Source of the DNA: an uncultured Clostridia bacterium
Lineage (GTDB): Bacteria > Bacillota > Clostridia > UBA1381
NCBI GenBank assembly: GCA_959602045.1
Contig: CAUGRT010000041.1
Location: forward strand, 1-23,356
Direction: 5' to 3'
Length of the DNA: 23,356 bases
Below, piece after piece: positions 15,999 through 23,356 of the stretch. Each line of letters opens with the position of its first letter. Position 1 is the stretch's first letter. The notes beneath the pieces were generated by a model. That model had not been told where the DNA came from, ran no database searches, and saw only the letters and a program-made list of their open reading frames with translations. A program made the position numbers and the translations under genes.

Positions 15999-16045
15999 AA
16001 AAAATCCTTGATTTATTCATATCATATCATAAACAAATCAAGGAT
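15999..16045 (-). terminator. Terminator of the GNAT-AraC transcript
   Basis: On the minus strand ATCCTTGATTT (plus 16035-16045) pairs perfectly with its complement (plus 16004-16014) across a 20-nt A/T-rich loop and is followed by six T residues. It lies 21 nt past the AraC stop. The mannosidase thus needs read-through or its own promoter; none with good -35 and -10 boxes was found between 15809 and 15998. Confidence 0.82.
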
Positions 16046-16066
16046 ATAAGACAATATATGATTTTT

Positions 16067-16882
16067 TCAGGACAATTTATGCTGTTTGGCATATTCATGC
16101 GGCGTGATTCCCGTATATAGCTTAAATCGTCGGCTAAAGTTTCTTTCGCTTGAAAATCCGCTTTCATAGCAGGTGTCAATTACACTTTCTCCATCGTTTA
16201 ATAATTTTTTGGAATACTCCAACCGTTTCTCGGTCAGATATTGATTGAACCCCTTTCCGGTTCTCTTTTTGAATGCGCGGCAAAAATGGGATTGTGAAAT
16301 AAAGAATATTTCGCTGACTTGTGCCGCGGTCATGCTGCTGCGGAAATTGCGGTTCACATATCCGATTGCCGCGCCTACTGCGTCGTTGTCTTGCGCATGG
16401 ATTGTATTTTTTTCGGGGTATTTTTCAAAAAAATCTATAAAAATTTTCTCCAGAACATTTTTTAGCTTATATTCCGTCCATGGGGTATTTTCGTTGTATA
16501 TTGCAAGGATGTTATGAAAATCCGATTGAACCTGCTCGGATACATCCCTGAGGGTAAATGCATTGATATGGTTGAGAATTTGTGCAAAAGGCTGCCGCAA
16601 ATGTTCTTCCAAAAAATGCACCGTGATGGTTTCAAACTCGGTGCTTTCGGGAAAACCGTGAAAATCCGACGGCGTGATAAACAACAAATCGCCCTCTTTT
16701 ACTTTATATTTTTCGCCGTTAATGAAATGCATAGCTTCACCGCGGATCATCAATTCAAATTCATAATAATCATGTCGGTGTATCGGTTCTTTGTAAACAT
16801 GATTATTATTGATGCAAATCCCTAATTTGTTGGGAAAATCTTTATTAAAGTAAAAAAAGGGCAAGGGTCTTTTTTTCATCAT
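16067..16882 (-). CDS. AraC-family transcriptional regulator with N-terminal cupin domain
   Basis: The protein has 271 residues. An N-terminal cupin ligand-binding domain (about 25-95) has the HRHDYYEFELMIRG strand (His35, His37, Glu41) and VKEGDLLFITPSDFHGF. It is followed by a helical linker and a C-terminal AraC DNA-binding domain. The first helix-turn-helix is at about 184-206 (MTAAQVSEIFFISQSHFCRAF) and the second at about 233-256, with GFSSERNFSRRFKLYTGITPHEY. Proteins of this build usually sense a sugar and activate a neighbouring glycan-use gene, here probably the beta-mannosidase on the same strand. Two adjacent ATG codons follow GGAG; the second has better spacing. It starts 11 nt after the GNAT stop. 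Confidence 0.92.
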   Translation of the reverse strand: MMKKRPLPFFYFNKDFPNKLGICINNNHVYKEPIHRHDYYEFELMIRGEAMHFINGEKYKVKEGDLLFITPSDFHGFPESTEFETITVHFLEEHLRQPFAQILNHINAFTLRDVSEQVQSDFHNILAIYNENTPWTEYKLKNVLEKIFIDFFEKYPEKNTIHAQDNDAVGAAIGYVNRNFRSSMTAAQVSEIFFISQSHFCRAFKKRTGKGFNQYLTEKRLEYSKKLLNDGESVIDTCYESGFSSERNFSRRFKLYTGITPHEYAKQHKLS

Positions 16883-16893
16883 ATTTCTCCGAA

Positions 16894-17370
16894 TTACAAT
16901 ATCTTTTCCATGCCTATCTTTTGAATTTTAAGACCAAGCTTTTCGTAAAATTTGAGTGCCCGCACATTGTCCGGCCATACATTTAAGGTTACGTTATAAA
17001 AACCGTTTTGTGCGGCATAATCTAAAACATAGTGATACAGTGATCTGCCGATATGCATATTTCGGGCGGTTTCATCGACACATAAATCATCAATATAAAG
17101 GGTCTTTATGTCGGTCATGTTATTGTCGTCGATATGCGATTGGTGGACACAAAAGGCATAACCGAGCACATTTCCGTCTTTTTCGGCAACAAAGATGGGT
17201 CGGGCAGGATCTGCAATAATTTGTCTTAATTCGTCATCGTTATATTTTTTCTCTCCCGGTTTAAATAGGTCGGGGCGTACATCGCTGTGCACATTATTGA
17301 CCTCGTAAAGCAGCTTATTAATAACATCCATGTCTGATTCTTTGGCGCGCCGTATCTTTAAATCTTCCAT
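16894..17370 (-). CDS. GNAT-family N-acetyltransferase
   Basis: The 158-residue single-domain GNAT protein would transfer an acetyl group from acetyl-CoA to an amine; the substrate is unknown. The fold's landmarks are present: ILGYAFC-like strand 4 (NVLGYAFCVHQ), IDDLCVDETARNMHIGRSLYHYV (motif A, with the Q/RxxGxG/A loop as RNMHIG), and VWPDNVRALKFYEKLGLKIQKI (motif B). AGGAGG stands 5 nt before the ATG and a good promoter precedes it. It is the first gene of a transcript that continues into the AraC regulator. A link to mannoside metabolism is not evident. Confidence 0.9.
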   Translation of the reverse strand: MEDLKIRRAKESDMDVINKLLYEVNNVHSDVRPDLFKPGEKKYNDDELRQIIADPARPIFVAEKDGNVLGYAFCVHQSHIDDNNMTDIKTLYIDDLCVDETARNMHIGRSLYHYVLDYAAQNGFYNVTLNVWPDNVRALKFYEKLGLKIQKIGMEKIL

Positions 17371-17402
17371 AATATCCTCCTGTTAAAATACTTTTTTCTT
17401 AA

Positions 17403-17431
17403 ATTATATCACACAATTTTTGGGATGTCTA
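17403..17431 (-). promoter_or_regulatory. Sigma-A promoter of the GNAT-araC transcript
   Basis: On the minus strand TAGACA (plus 17426-17431, one mismatch to consensus) and TATAAT (plus 17403-17408) are separated by 17 nt, about 32 nt before the GNAT start codon. Confidence 0.82.
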
Positions 17432-17577
17432 TTAGCACATTATCCAAACCTGATGGAGCTTGCAGATTTTATCAATAAATTTTTCGTCAGAAGTGCTGAA
17501 TTTTCGGAAAGGAATCGGTGCAGGTTAAAAGTTTTGAATAAATATCCCGAAATCATAGAGATTTCCTGAAAAAAATA

Positions 17578-17606
17578 TTGTCAAATCGGGGGAATAGGTA
17601 TATAAT
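17578..17606 (+). promoter_or_regulatory. Sigma-A promoter of typA
   Basis: TTGTCA (17578-17583) and TATAAT (17601-17606) are separated by 17 nt. The predicted start near 17613 is only about 9 nt before the ATG at 17622, which supports the later ATG at 17655 as the true typA start. Confidence 0.87.
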
Positions 17607-17654
17607 ATAAAATGAATTATAATGTCAAAAAAGAATGTAAAAGGAATGAAGAGT

Positions 17655-19481
17655 ATGATATCAAGAGAAAATATCAGAAACATAGCGATTATTGCCCATG
17701 TAGACCACGGAAAAACGACATTGGTTGACGCAATGCTTGCACAGAGCGGAACGTTCCGTGAAAATGAAGTGGTGGATGAAAGAGTGATGGATTCCAATGA
17801 TTTGGAGCGGGAAAGAGGAATTACGATTCTGGCAAAGAATACTTCTCTTTATTATAAGGGAACCAAAATCAATATTATTGATACGCCGGGACATGCGGAT
17901 TTCGGCGGAGAGGTTGAGCGCGGTCTGGAGATGGTAGACGGTGTTTTGCTGTTGGTAGACGCTTTTGAGGGATGTATGCCGCAGACGCGTTTTGTGCTTT
18001 CCAAGGCTTTGGCTTTGAATTTACAACCGATTATCGTGGTTAATAAAGTAGATCGTCCCAATGCAAGACCGTATGAGGTGGTTGACGAGGTTTTGGAGCT
18101 GTTTATTGATTTGGGCGCAACAGAGGAGCAGCTGGATACGCCGGTTATTTTTGCGTCCGGACGTGACGGATGGGCAACAGCCGAATATAATCCGGAGCAG
18201 CCGAATCGGGATTTGACAGAGCTTTTCGAACTGATTGTCAATTCAATTCCATGTCCGGATTGTGAGGATGACGCACCGTTTCAGATGTTGGTTTCAAATA
18301 TTGATTATGACGAGTATACCGGAAGAATTGCTGTCGGAAAGATTGAGCGCGGCAGCGTTAAGGTGAATCAGCAGCTTTCCATTTGTCACCCGGACGGAAG
18401 CGTTACAAAGGGAAAGGCGACAAAGCTGTATACTTTTGAGGGATTGGCAAAGGCTCCGGCTGATGAAGTCGGTGCAGGAGATGTTGTGGCGATTTCGGGA
18501 ATTACGGACATCAATATCGGTGAAACCGTATGTGACGCAGAGGTTCCGGAGGCATTGCCGTTTGTGAAGATTGATGAGCCGGTACTGTCTATGACGTTCA
18601 GCGTAAACGACAGCCCTTTTGCAGGACGGGACGGAAAGTTTGTGACTTCCAGACATCTGCGTGACCGTCTGTATCGTGAGTTGGATTCCAATGTCAGCCT
18701 GCGTGTGGAGGATACGGATTCAACAGAAGCGTTTACGGTTTCGGGAAGAGGAGAACTGCATTTATCGGTATTGATTGAAAATATGCGCCGTGAGGGATAT
18801 GAGTTTCAGGTATCCAATCCGGTCGTTATCTATAAAACCATTGACGGCGTATTATGTGAGCCGATAGAGCGGCTGACGGTGGACGTTCCGGAGGAATATA
18901 GCGGCGTGGTTATGGATAGCGTTATCCAGCGCAAGGGTGAAATGACAAACATGATGCCGACAACGCAGAATTATACCAGACTGGAATTTTTGATTCCGTC
19001 CAGAGGATTAATCGGCTATCGGAGTGAGCTTTTGACCGCAACAAAGGGAACGGCGATTATCAACAGTATCCTTGAAAAGTATGAGCCGTATAAGGGCGAT
19101 TTCCAGGGAAGAAACCGCGGTGTAATTATCGCGTGGGAGGATGGCGAGTCCATCACCTACGGATTGTATAACGCACAGGAGCGCGGAACTTTGTTTATCG
19201 GCCCGGGCGTTAAGGTTTATGAGGGTATGATTGTCGGAGAAAATGCGCGTCTTGAGGATATTGTCGTCAATGTCTGCAAGAAGAAGCATGCAACCAATAC
19301 AAGAGCGTCCGGTTCGGATGACGCGTTAAAGCTTGTTCCGCCGCGTGAGATGAGTCTGGAGCAGTGCTTGGACTTCATTGCCGATGATGAATTATTGGAG
19401 GTTACGCCAAATCATCTGCGGATGCGGAAGAGAATTTTGAAAACAGATTTAAGAGCAAAAGCAAGAAACAATAAAAAATGA
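17655..19481 (+). CDS. typA: Translational GTPase TypA/BipA
   Basis: TypA is a ribosome-associated GTPase that helps 50S subunit assembly and growth under stress such as cold. All G motifs are visible: AHVDHGKTT (G1), ERERGITI (switch I), DTPGHADFGGEV (G3), NKVDRPNARP (G4) and SGRDG (G5). The EF-G-like domains and the TypA-specific C-terminal domain follow (SRGLIGYRSELLT, ENARLEDIVVN, KKKHATNTRASGSDDALKL). From this start the protein has 608 residues, typical of the family. An upstream ATG at 17622 would add 11 residues but lacks a Shine-Dalgarno; AAGGA precedes 17655. The stop overlaps the next start by 4 nt. Confidence 0.96.
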   Translation: MISRENIRNIAIIAHVDHGKTTLVDAMLAQSGTFRENEVVDERVMDSNDLERERGITILAKNTSLYYKGTKINIIDTPGHADFGGEVERGLEMVDGVLLLVDAFEGCMPQTRFVLSKALALNLQPIIVVNKVDRPNARPYEVVDEVLELFIDLGATEEQLDTPVIFASGRDGWATAEYNPEQPNRDLTELFELIVNSIPCPDCEDDAPFQMLVSNIDYDEYTGRIAVGKIERGSVKVNQQLSICHPDGSVTKGKATKLYTFEGLAKAPADEVGAGDVVAISGITDINIGETVCDAEVPEALPFVKIDEPVLSMTFSVNDSPFAGRDGKFVTSRHLRDRLYRELDSNVSLRVEDTDSTEAFTVSGRGELHLSVLIENMRREGYEFQVSNPVVIYKTIDGVLCEPIERLTVDVPEEYSGVVMDSVIQRKGEMTNMMPTTQNYTRLEFLIPSRGLIGYRSELLTATKGTAIINSILEKYEPYKGDFQGRNRGVIIAWEDGESITYGLYNAQERGTLFIGPGVKVYEGMIVGENARLEDIVVNVCKKKHATNTRASGSDDALKLVPPREMSLEQCLDFIADDELLEVTPNHLRMRKRILKTDLRAKARNNKK

Positions 19482-20749
19482 AAAATTTACAATTTAAAAA
19501 GGGTGTTATTATTGTAAAATCATCCGGACGTTTTTTGAAAGGGTTCTTGCGATGGGCGCTGATTTCAGCAATTATCGGCTGTGTCGGCGGATTTATTGGA
19601 ACGGGATTTCATCTTGCGGTCGGAGGAGCTAATCAAATTCGCGAAGCACATCCGAGTCTGATTCTTTTATTGCCGATCGGCGGTCTTTGCATTGTGGGAT
19701 TGTACAAGCTGTGTTCCATGTTTGACAATCACGGAACGGATGATATTATTGAAGCGGTTCGGACGGATGAAAAAATTCCGTTCCGGACAGCGCCGCTGAT
19801 TTTTGTTTCTACCGTTATCACGCATTTGCTGGGCGGAAGTGCCGGCAGGGAAGGCGCTGCGCTTCAGTTAGGCGGAAGTATCGGCTATCAGGTGGGGAAA
19901 ATTTTTCGTCTGGATTTAAAGGATCGGCATCTTGTGGTTATGTGCGGCATGAGTGCGCTGTTTTCAGCTTTATTCGGTACGCCGCTGACCTCGGCGGTTT
20001 TTGCGATGGAGGTTATTTCAGTAGGTATTATGTATTATTCGGGATTGATTCCGTGCATGTTTTCTGCCTTGACGGCATATGGAATTACCTGTCTTTTCAA
20101 CATTGAACCAACAAAATATACATTGTCAGCCGTACCCGATTTAGGGGTAATTCCGCTATTGCAGACCGTTGTGATTGCGATGCTTTGCGCCGGTCTGAGC
20201 GTGCTTTTTTGTATTTTATTGCATGGTACGGCACATGGACTTCAGCGGATTCTGAAAAATCCGTATCTGCGGATTGCGGTTGGCGGCGCTGTGATTGTAG
20301 GAATGACCTATCTTGTGAGATGTACGGATTATAACGGAGCCGGCGGACAAATTATTGAACGCGCGATCGGCGGAACGGTTAAGCCGGAGGCGTTTGCACT
20401 GAAAATGATTTTCACCGCGGTGACGATTGGAGCAGGCTATAAAGGCGGCGAGATTGTGCCGACATTTTTTGTGGGTGCAACGTTTGGATGTCTGATCGGC
20501 GGCTTGATTGGGATGGCACCGGGATTTGGTGCGGCGGTTGGTATGATTGCGATGTTTTGCGGCATGTTGAACTGCCCGATTGCTGCCATTATTCTGAGTG
20601 TGGAAATGTTCGGACAGCAGGGATTGATTTTGTTCGCTGCCGCGGCGGCGGTTAGCTATGTATTGTCGGGATATTACGGTTTGTACCGGAGTCAGAAGAT
20701 TATGTATTCGAAACTGAGAGCGGAGTATATCAATAAAAACACACGCTAA
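19478..20749 (+). CDS. ClC-family chloride/anion transporter
   Basis: This is a membrane anion channel or anion/proton exchanger of the voltage-gated chloride channel family (PF00654), 423 residues with many hydrophobic helices and no CBS domains. GREGAALQLGGS (123-134) matches the GREGP selectivity motif and keeps the gating glutamate (Glu125). GAGYKGGEIVPTFFVGATFG (318-337) matches the third motif. The first motif (GSGIP) is replaced by HGTDDI (85-90), and the internal proton glutamate site after AME (176-178) reads Val. The substrate (chloride, fluoride or other) is therefore uncertain. It overlaps typA by ATGA with no clear Shine-Dalgarno, so it is probably translationally coupled. Confidence 0.88.
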   Translation: MKNLQFKKGVIIVKSSGRFLKGFLRWALISAIIGCVGGFIGTGFHLAVGGANQIREAHPSLILLLPIGGLCIVGLYKLCSMFDNHGTDDIIEAVRTDEKIPFRTAPLIFVSTVITHLLGGSAGREGAALQLGGSIGYQVGKIFRLDLKDRHLVVMCGMSALFSALFGTPLTSAVFAMEVISVGIMYYSGLIPCMFSALTAYGITCLFNIEPTKYTLSAVPDLGVIPLLQTVVIAMLCAGLSVLFCILLHGTAHGLQRILKNPYLRIAVGGAVIVGMTYLVRCTDYNGAGGQIIERAIGGTVKPEAFALKMIFTAVTIGAGYKGGEIVPTFFVGATFGCLIGGLIGMAPGFGAAVGMIAMFCGMLNCPIAAIILSVEMFGQQGLILFAAAAAVSYVLSGYYGLYRSQKIMYSKLRAEYINKNTR

Positions 20750-20751
20750 GG

Positions 20752-20914
20752 ATAACACGAAAAATAAGCGGCGCATCTTGCCTTTTTCAGCAGCTTGAAG
20801 TATCAGCATACATCGGCGCAGCTTCAAAAAGCAATCTGCTTGTTTCTTTTTCGTGTTATTGCGGTTAGGAAAATAAGCGGCAGTGGTTTGAAGTATTGGA
20901 ATACATCGGTGCAG
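20752..20914 (+). repeat. Composite inverted and direct repeat region
   Basis: ATAACACGAAAAA (20752-20764) is inverted perfectly at 20847-20859, and the 82-nt interior also pairs partly with itself (GCAGCTTGAAG region against GCTTCAAAAAGC). In addition AAAATAAGCGGC recurs (20761-20772 and 20870-20881). A 27-nt segment recurs with 23 identities (20795-20821 and 20888-20914). The second copy is shortened by 16 nt between the two blocks. It occupies nearly the whole gap between the ClC gene and the next start. There is no T tract, so it is not a plain terminator. Confidence 0.7.
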
Positions 20915-20938
20915 TCGGATAAGAAACGGAGGATTATC

Positions 20939-21751
20939 ATGGTAAGCTATTCAATTTGGGACATTGCATTAATGTTTTTTATTTATGGTTTTATGGGATG
21001 GTGTTTGGAGGTCGCGTTTTTCGGTGTGACAGAAGGCAAGTTTGTCAATCGCGGTTTTTTGAATGGCCCGATTTGCCCGATTTACGGAGCCGGCGCTGTG
21101 ATCGTCATTCTGTGCTTGCTTCCGTTAAAGCATAATCTTTTTCTGTTGTATGTAGGTTCTGTGATTATTACCTCTGCTTTGGAGTTGGCGACGGGACTAA
21201 CGTTGGAAAAGATTTATCATGTGCGATGGTGGGATTATTCGGATAAGCCGTTTAATTTTAAGGGACATATTTGCTTGAGCTTCTCCCTGGCGTGGGGGAT
21301 TGCATGCGTGGTGTTAATGTATGTGATTCATCCGCCGATAGCCGGATTTGTGGAAAGGTTGAATAATACATTTGAGATTGTATTGGTGTGCGCATTGGGA
21401 GCGATTATTATTTCAGATATGATTGTAACCGTTGCGACGCTGAAAAATCTGCGGCTGCGTGTGCGTAAAATGCATGAAATCGCAGATAAAATGCATGAGC
21501 TGTCGGATGACATCGGGCGTCATGTTTTCGAGGCAACGGAGAATGCAGTGAAGAAATATGATGAAATCAAGGACAGCGATGAATTTAAGGATTTGAAGGA
21601 ACGGTATAATAAATTGACGGAGGAAACAAGCGTTTTCCAAAAAAGAATTATTCAGGCATTTCCAACCATGCATTCTAAGAATCATTCCGCAGTGGTAACT
21701 CATATTCGGGAATATCTCGAAAAAAAGAGAAAAAATAAAAAAAATCCTTGA
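20939..21751 (+). CDS. Putative ABC transporter permease-like membrane protein (CmpB type, PF06541)
   Basis: The 270-residue polytopic protein has helices at about 6-28, 48-62, 67-86, 112-130 and 146-165, then a charged helical cytoplasmic tail (about 170-265). Family signatures are FFIYGFMGWCLEV (13-25), NRGFLNGPICPIYG (37-50), LELATG (81-86) and WWDYSDKPFNFKGHICLSFSLAWG (97-120). PF06541 proteins are labelled 'ABC transporter permease' but their real function is not established, and no ATPase gene is adjacent. The reading frame is open upstream to a TTG at 20795, but AACGGAGG sits 7 nt before the ATG at 20939. The stop codon is part of the -35 box of the tRNA-Asp promoter. Confidence 0.87.
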   Translation: MVSYSIWDIALMFFIYGFMGWCLEVAFFGVTEGKFVNRGFLNGPICPIYGAGAVIVILCLLPLKHNLFLLYVGSVIITSALELATGLTLEKIYHVRWWDYSDKPFNFKGHICLSFSLAWGIACVVLMYVIHPPIAGFVERLNNTFEIVLVCALGAIIISDMIVTVATLKNLRLRVRKMHEIADKMHELSDDIGRHVFEATENAVKKYDEIKDSDEFKDLKERYNKLTEETSVFQKRIIQAFPTMHSKNHSAVVTHIREYLEKKRKNKKNP

Positions 21752-21776
21752 CAATGGAGAAAAGTTGTGGTATAAT
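21748..21776 (+). promoter_or_regulatory. Consensus promoter of tRNA-Asp
   Basis: TTGACA (21748-21753) and TATAAT (21771-21776) are separated by 17 nt. The -35 box contains the TGA stop (21749-21751) of the preceding CDS. Transcription probably starts near 21783. Confidence 0.92.
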
Positions 21777-21808
21777 AGAAAAGTAGTCGATTTGAGACTG
21801 CTTTTTAT

Positions 21809-21885
21809 GGCCCGGTAGTTCAGTTGGTTAGAACGCCAGCCTGTCACGCTGGAGGTCGTGAGTTCGAGCCTCATCCGGGTCGCCA
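21809..21885 (+). tRNA. tRNA-Asp (anticodon GTC)
   Basis: A complete 77-nt cloverleaf with encoded CCA. The acceptor arms are GGCCCGG and CCGGGTC, the anticodon stem CCAGC/GCTGG surrounds loop CTGTCAC (anticodon GTC at 21843-21845), and the T arm is GTGAGTTCGAGCCTCAT. It has its own promoter and terminator. Confidence 0.97.
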
Positions 21886-21890
21886 AATTT

Positions 21891-21931
21891 TACAGTCAAC
21901 GTAGTACAATCTATGTTGACTGTATTTTTTT
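21891..21931 (+). terminator. Terminator of tRNA-Asp
   Basis: TACAGTCAACGTAG (21891-21904) pairs with CTATGTTGACTGTA (21911-21924), 14 bp with one wobble, followed by seven T residues. It begins 5 nt after the CCA end. Confidence 0.92.
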
Positions 21932-21941
21932 ATTCCAAAAT

Positions 21942-21964
21942 AAATCCCCCGGCAAAACCGGGGA
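21942..21964 (-). terminator. Terminator of the FAD-oxidoreductase gene
   Basis: On the minus strand a CCCCGG/CCGGGG stem with a TTTTG loop is followed by GATTTATTTT. It lies about 32 nt past the stop codon, facing the tRNA-Asp terminator. The T tail is imperfect. Confidence 0.65.
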
Positions 21965-21996
21965 AGATAATACTTGATCACCGCAATCGCCGGGAA

Positions 21997-23295
21997 TTAT
22001 GCTTTTTCGGTTTCCGCTTGAATATCTTTTACATTGACATCGCGAAGCAACACGTTTTTCATTACGGAAAATGCCGCCGCGATTCCTGCTGCTTCTCCGG
22101 TTGCCATCGCAATCGGCATTACGCGGAAATTGGAATGTGCAAGATGGCTGCCGCTGATGTTTCTTCCGGATAGCAACAGACCCTCGATATTTTTTGGCAA
22201 CAGACAACCGTAAGGAATTGTATAATCCTTAGGCTGCGGCCACTCATGCTGAACACCGGTTTCATCCAGACTGGCACCGGACATATTGTGAACATCAAAG
22301 TTAAAGAATGCACGCTTTACAACCCAGTTGTCAAATTCTTTTGCACTCAGAATATCCTCCGGGGTCAGCGATTGTATTCCTGTAAAATGACGGGTTTCTC
22401 TGACACCGAGCATAGAAGCGGAGCTCATCAGCCAACAGTTTTCATATCCGGGTACATATTCACGCAGGAATTTTACAATCGGTTCAATTTGCGAACGGCA
22501 AACTTGAAGTCCTTTTGTTAAATCTTCAGCAACGGTAGCGTCAATATCTATGCAGTTTGTCATATTACAGCAGACCGTTCCGGGAGTGGTCTGCCCGTAA
22601 AGCAGTACATGACCGGCAGGGAATGGGAGCATTTCTTTTGCAAGGGCTTGCAGTTCACCTTTGGCGGTCGGAACCTTGGTTTCGAAAGAACCGGGGAATA
22701 CCGCACGGCTATAATCCACGCCTCCGACCTTAAACATGATGGTGCAAGGCTGCATTTTTCCATCTGTTTCTCTGCCTTTAAAATACGGAACTCCGGCTGA
22801 AGCGGCAATATCTCCATCGCCTGTGGAGTCAATTACGCATTTCGCCCGAATCAAGCCGCGTCCGCTTTTGTTCTGGACAATGACACCGGTAATGCGCCCA
22901 TTTTCTGTAACGGTATCGCACACCAACGTGTAAAATAATGTTTTTACCCCTGCTTCCGCAGCCATTTCATCCAAAACGAGCTTTAACACCTCTTGATTGA
23001 TCATGCCTTGCCAGTAACCGTTTTGTTCATCAAAACCAAGAACCTGGCATTTTTTATAGGATCGGTCAAAAATTTCGGCTAAAACATTACTTGATGAATG
23101 TCCTGTCCAGTGCGACATCATCCCGGCAGTTGCCATTCCGCCCAGACAATCCAATGCCTCTACCAGCATGACATTAACGCCCATGCGCCCGGCTCTTATC
23201 GCGGCGCCAATGCCGGCAGGGCCGCCTCCGCAGACTAAGACATCTACATCGGCAATTACCGGTATTTCTTTTGATTTTTCAATGTATGTATTCAT
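21997..23295 (-). CDS. FAD-dependent oxidoreductase (FAD_oxidored family)
   Basis: A soluble flavoprotein of the PF12831-type family; the substrate is unknown. The 432 residues start with a short lead and then the Rossmann dinucleotide motif VLVCGGGPAGIGAAIRAG (19-36). VMLVEALDCLGGMATAGM follows, with the glutamate expected to bind FAD ribose and the LGGMAT stretch typical of this family. CVIDSTGDGDIAASAGVPY (the second FAD motif) and the C-terminal LLLSGRNISGSHLAHSNFRV and MATGEAAGIAAA segments complete the FAD domain. GGGAGGG stands 8 nt before the ATG. The promoter is not resolvable before the window edge. Such proteins are often near carbohydrate or aromatic-compound genes, but no partner is visible here. 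Confidence 0.9.
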   Translation of the reverse strand: MNTYIEKSKEIPVIADVDVLVCGGGPAGIGAAIRAGRMGVNVMLVEALDCLGGMATAGMMSHWTGHSSSNVLAEIFDRSYKKCQVLGFDEQNGYWQGMINQEVLKLVLDEMAAEAGVKTLFYTLVCDTVTENGRITGVIVQNKSGRGLIRAKCVIDSTGDGDIAASAGVPYFKGRETDGKMQPCTIMFKVGGVDYSRAVFPGSFETKVPTAKGELQALAKEMLPFPAGHVLLYGQTTPGTVCCNMTNCIDIDATVAEDLTKGLQVCRSQIEPIVKFLREYVPGYENCWLMSSASMLGVRETRHFTGIQSLTPEDILSAKEFDNWVVKRAFFNFDVHNMSGASLDETGVQHEWPQPKDYTIPYGCLLPKNIEGLLLSGRNISGSHLAHSNFRVMPIAMATGEAAGIAAAFSVMKNVLLRDVNVKDIQAETEKA

Positions 23296-23356
23296 AGAAT
23301 TATCCCTCCCTATATAATCTTAGTTTTTCTTTAATTTTCTCCGTTTTTCTTACAAT

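Noticed and set aside
17453..17569. 38-residue small open frame between the GNAT promoter and the typA promoter
   Set aside because: Protein-like composition but no ribosome binding site, promoter or recognisable family. It could be a gene remnant, but I cannot support it.
17622..17654. 11-residue N-terminal extension of TypA
   Set aside because: No Shine-Dalgarno, only about 9 nt from the predicted transcription start, and absent from typical TypA proteins.
20216..20827. 203-codon minus-strand open frame opposite the ClC gene
   Set aside because: His/Arg/Asn-rich antisense shadow with no domain or ribosome binding site.
20795..20938. 48-codon upstream extension of the PF06541 protein starting at TTG
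   Set aside because: It is produced by the repeat block at 20752-20914. A GGAGG-preceded ATG at 20939 matches the family's N-terminus.

Overview
The window looks like a chromosomal segment from a low-to-moderate GC, strictly anaerobic member of the Clostridia (Firmicutes/Bacillota). This rests on AddB-type rather than RecBCD recombination machinery, a methionine-gamma-lyase-like 'aluminium resistance' protein, a clostridial hybrid-cluster protein, a CmpB-type (PF06541) membrane protein, a copper-amine-oxidase-N-domain secreted protein, strong GGAGG ribosome binding sites, consensus TTGACA-17-TATAAT promoters and hairpin-plus-T terminators. I cannot name the genus from sequence alone. No transposase, integrase, CRISPR array or rRNA is visible.

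Layout. 1-377: elongator tRNA-Met on the minus strand with its own promoter and terminator, then the addB terminator. 378-5214 (minus): a two-gene operon, a PLP-dependent methionine-gamma-lyase family gene followed by addB, from a consensus promoter. 5215-9827 (plus): a three-gene cell-surface polysaccharide operon with two paralogous Wzz-like membrane proteins and a priming sugar-phosphate transferase, closed by a long terminator. 9828-11559 (plus): hcp alone, with an inverted repeat around its -10. 11560-13418 (plus): a secreted protein (two stalk-type motifs plus a cohesin-like region) translationally coupled to an RsuA/RluB-family pseudouridine synthase. 13379-17431 (minus): GNAT acetyltransferase, AraC-type regulator and GH2 beta-mannosidase, with a striking 95-nt hairpin in front of the mannosidase. 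17578-21751 (plus): typA, a ClC-family anion transporter overlapping it by 4 nt, a repeat-rich intergenic stretch and a PF06541 membrane protein. 21748-21931: tRNA-Asp. 21946-23295 (minus): an FAD-dependent oxidoreductase.

How parts may work together. The polysaccharide operon is unusual: it has two heterologous copolymerase-like subunits and the enzyme that loads the first sugar phosphate on undecaprenyl phosphate, but no glycosyltransferase, flippase, polymerase or tyrosine kinase. The rest of the pathway must lie elsewhere or this is a self-contained module of unknown output. The AraC regulator probably controls the co-oriented beta-mannosidase. TypA and the ClC protein are probably co-transcribed.

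Start codons were moved from the longest-ORF position to a better ribosome binding site for five genes (the methionine-gamma-lyase-like gene, the secreted stalk protein, the beta-mannosidase, typA and the PF06541 protein). Most novel-looking items: the paralogous Wzz-like pair with its sparse operon, the 95-nt leader hairpin at 15872-15966 whose two non-Watson-Crick positions are both G-U only on the mRNA strand, and the direct-plus-inverted repeat block at 20752-20914.
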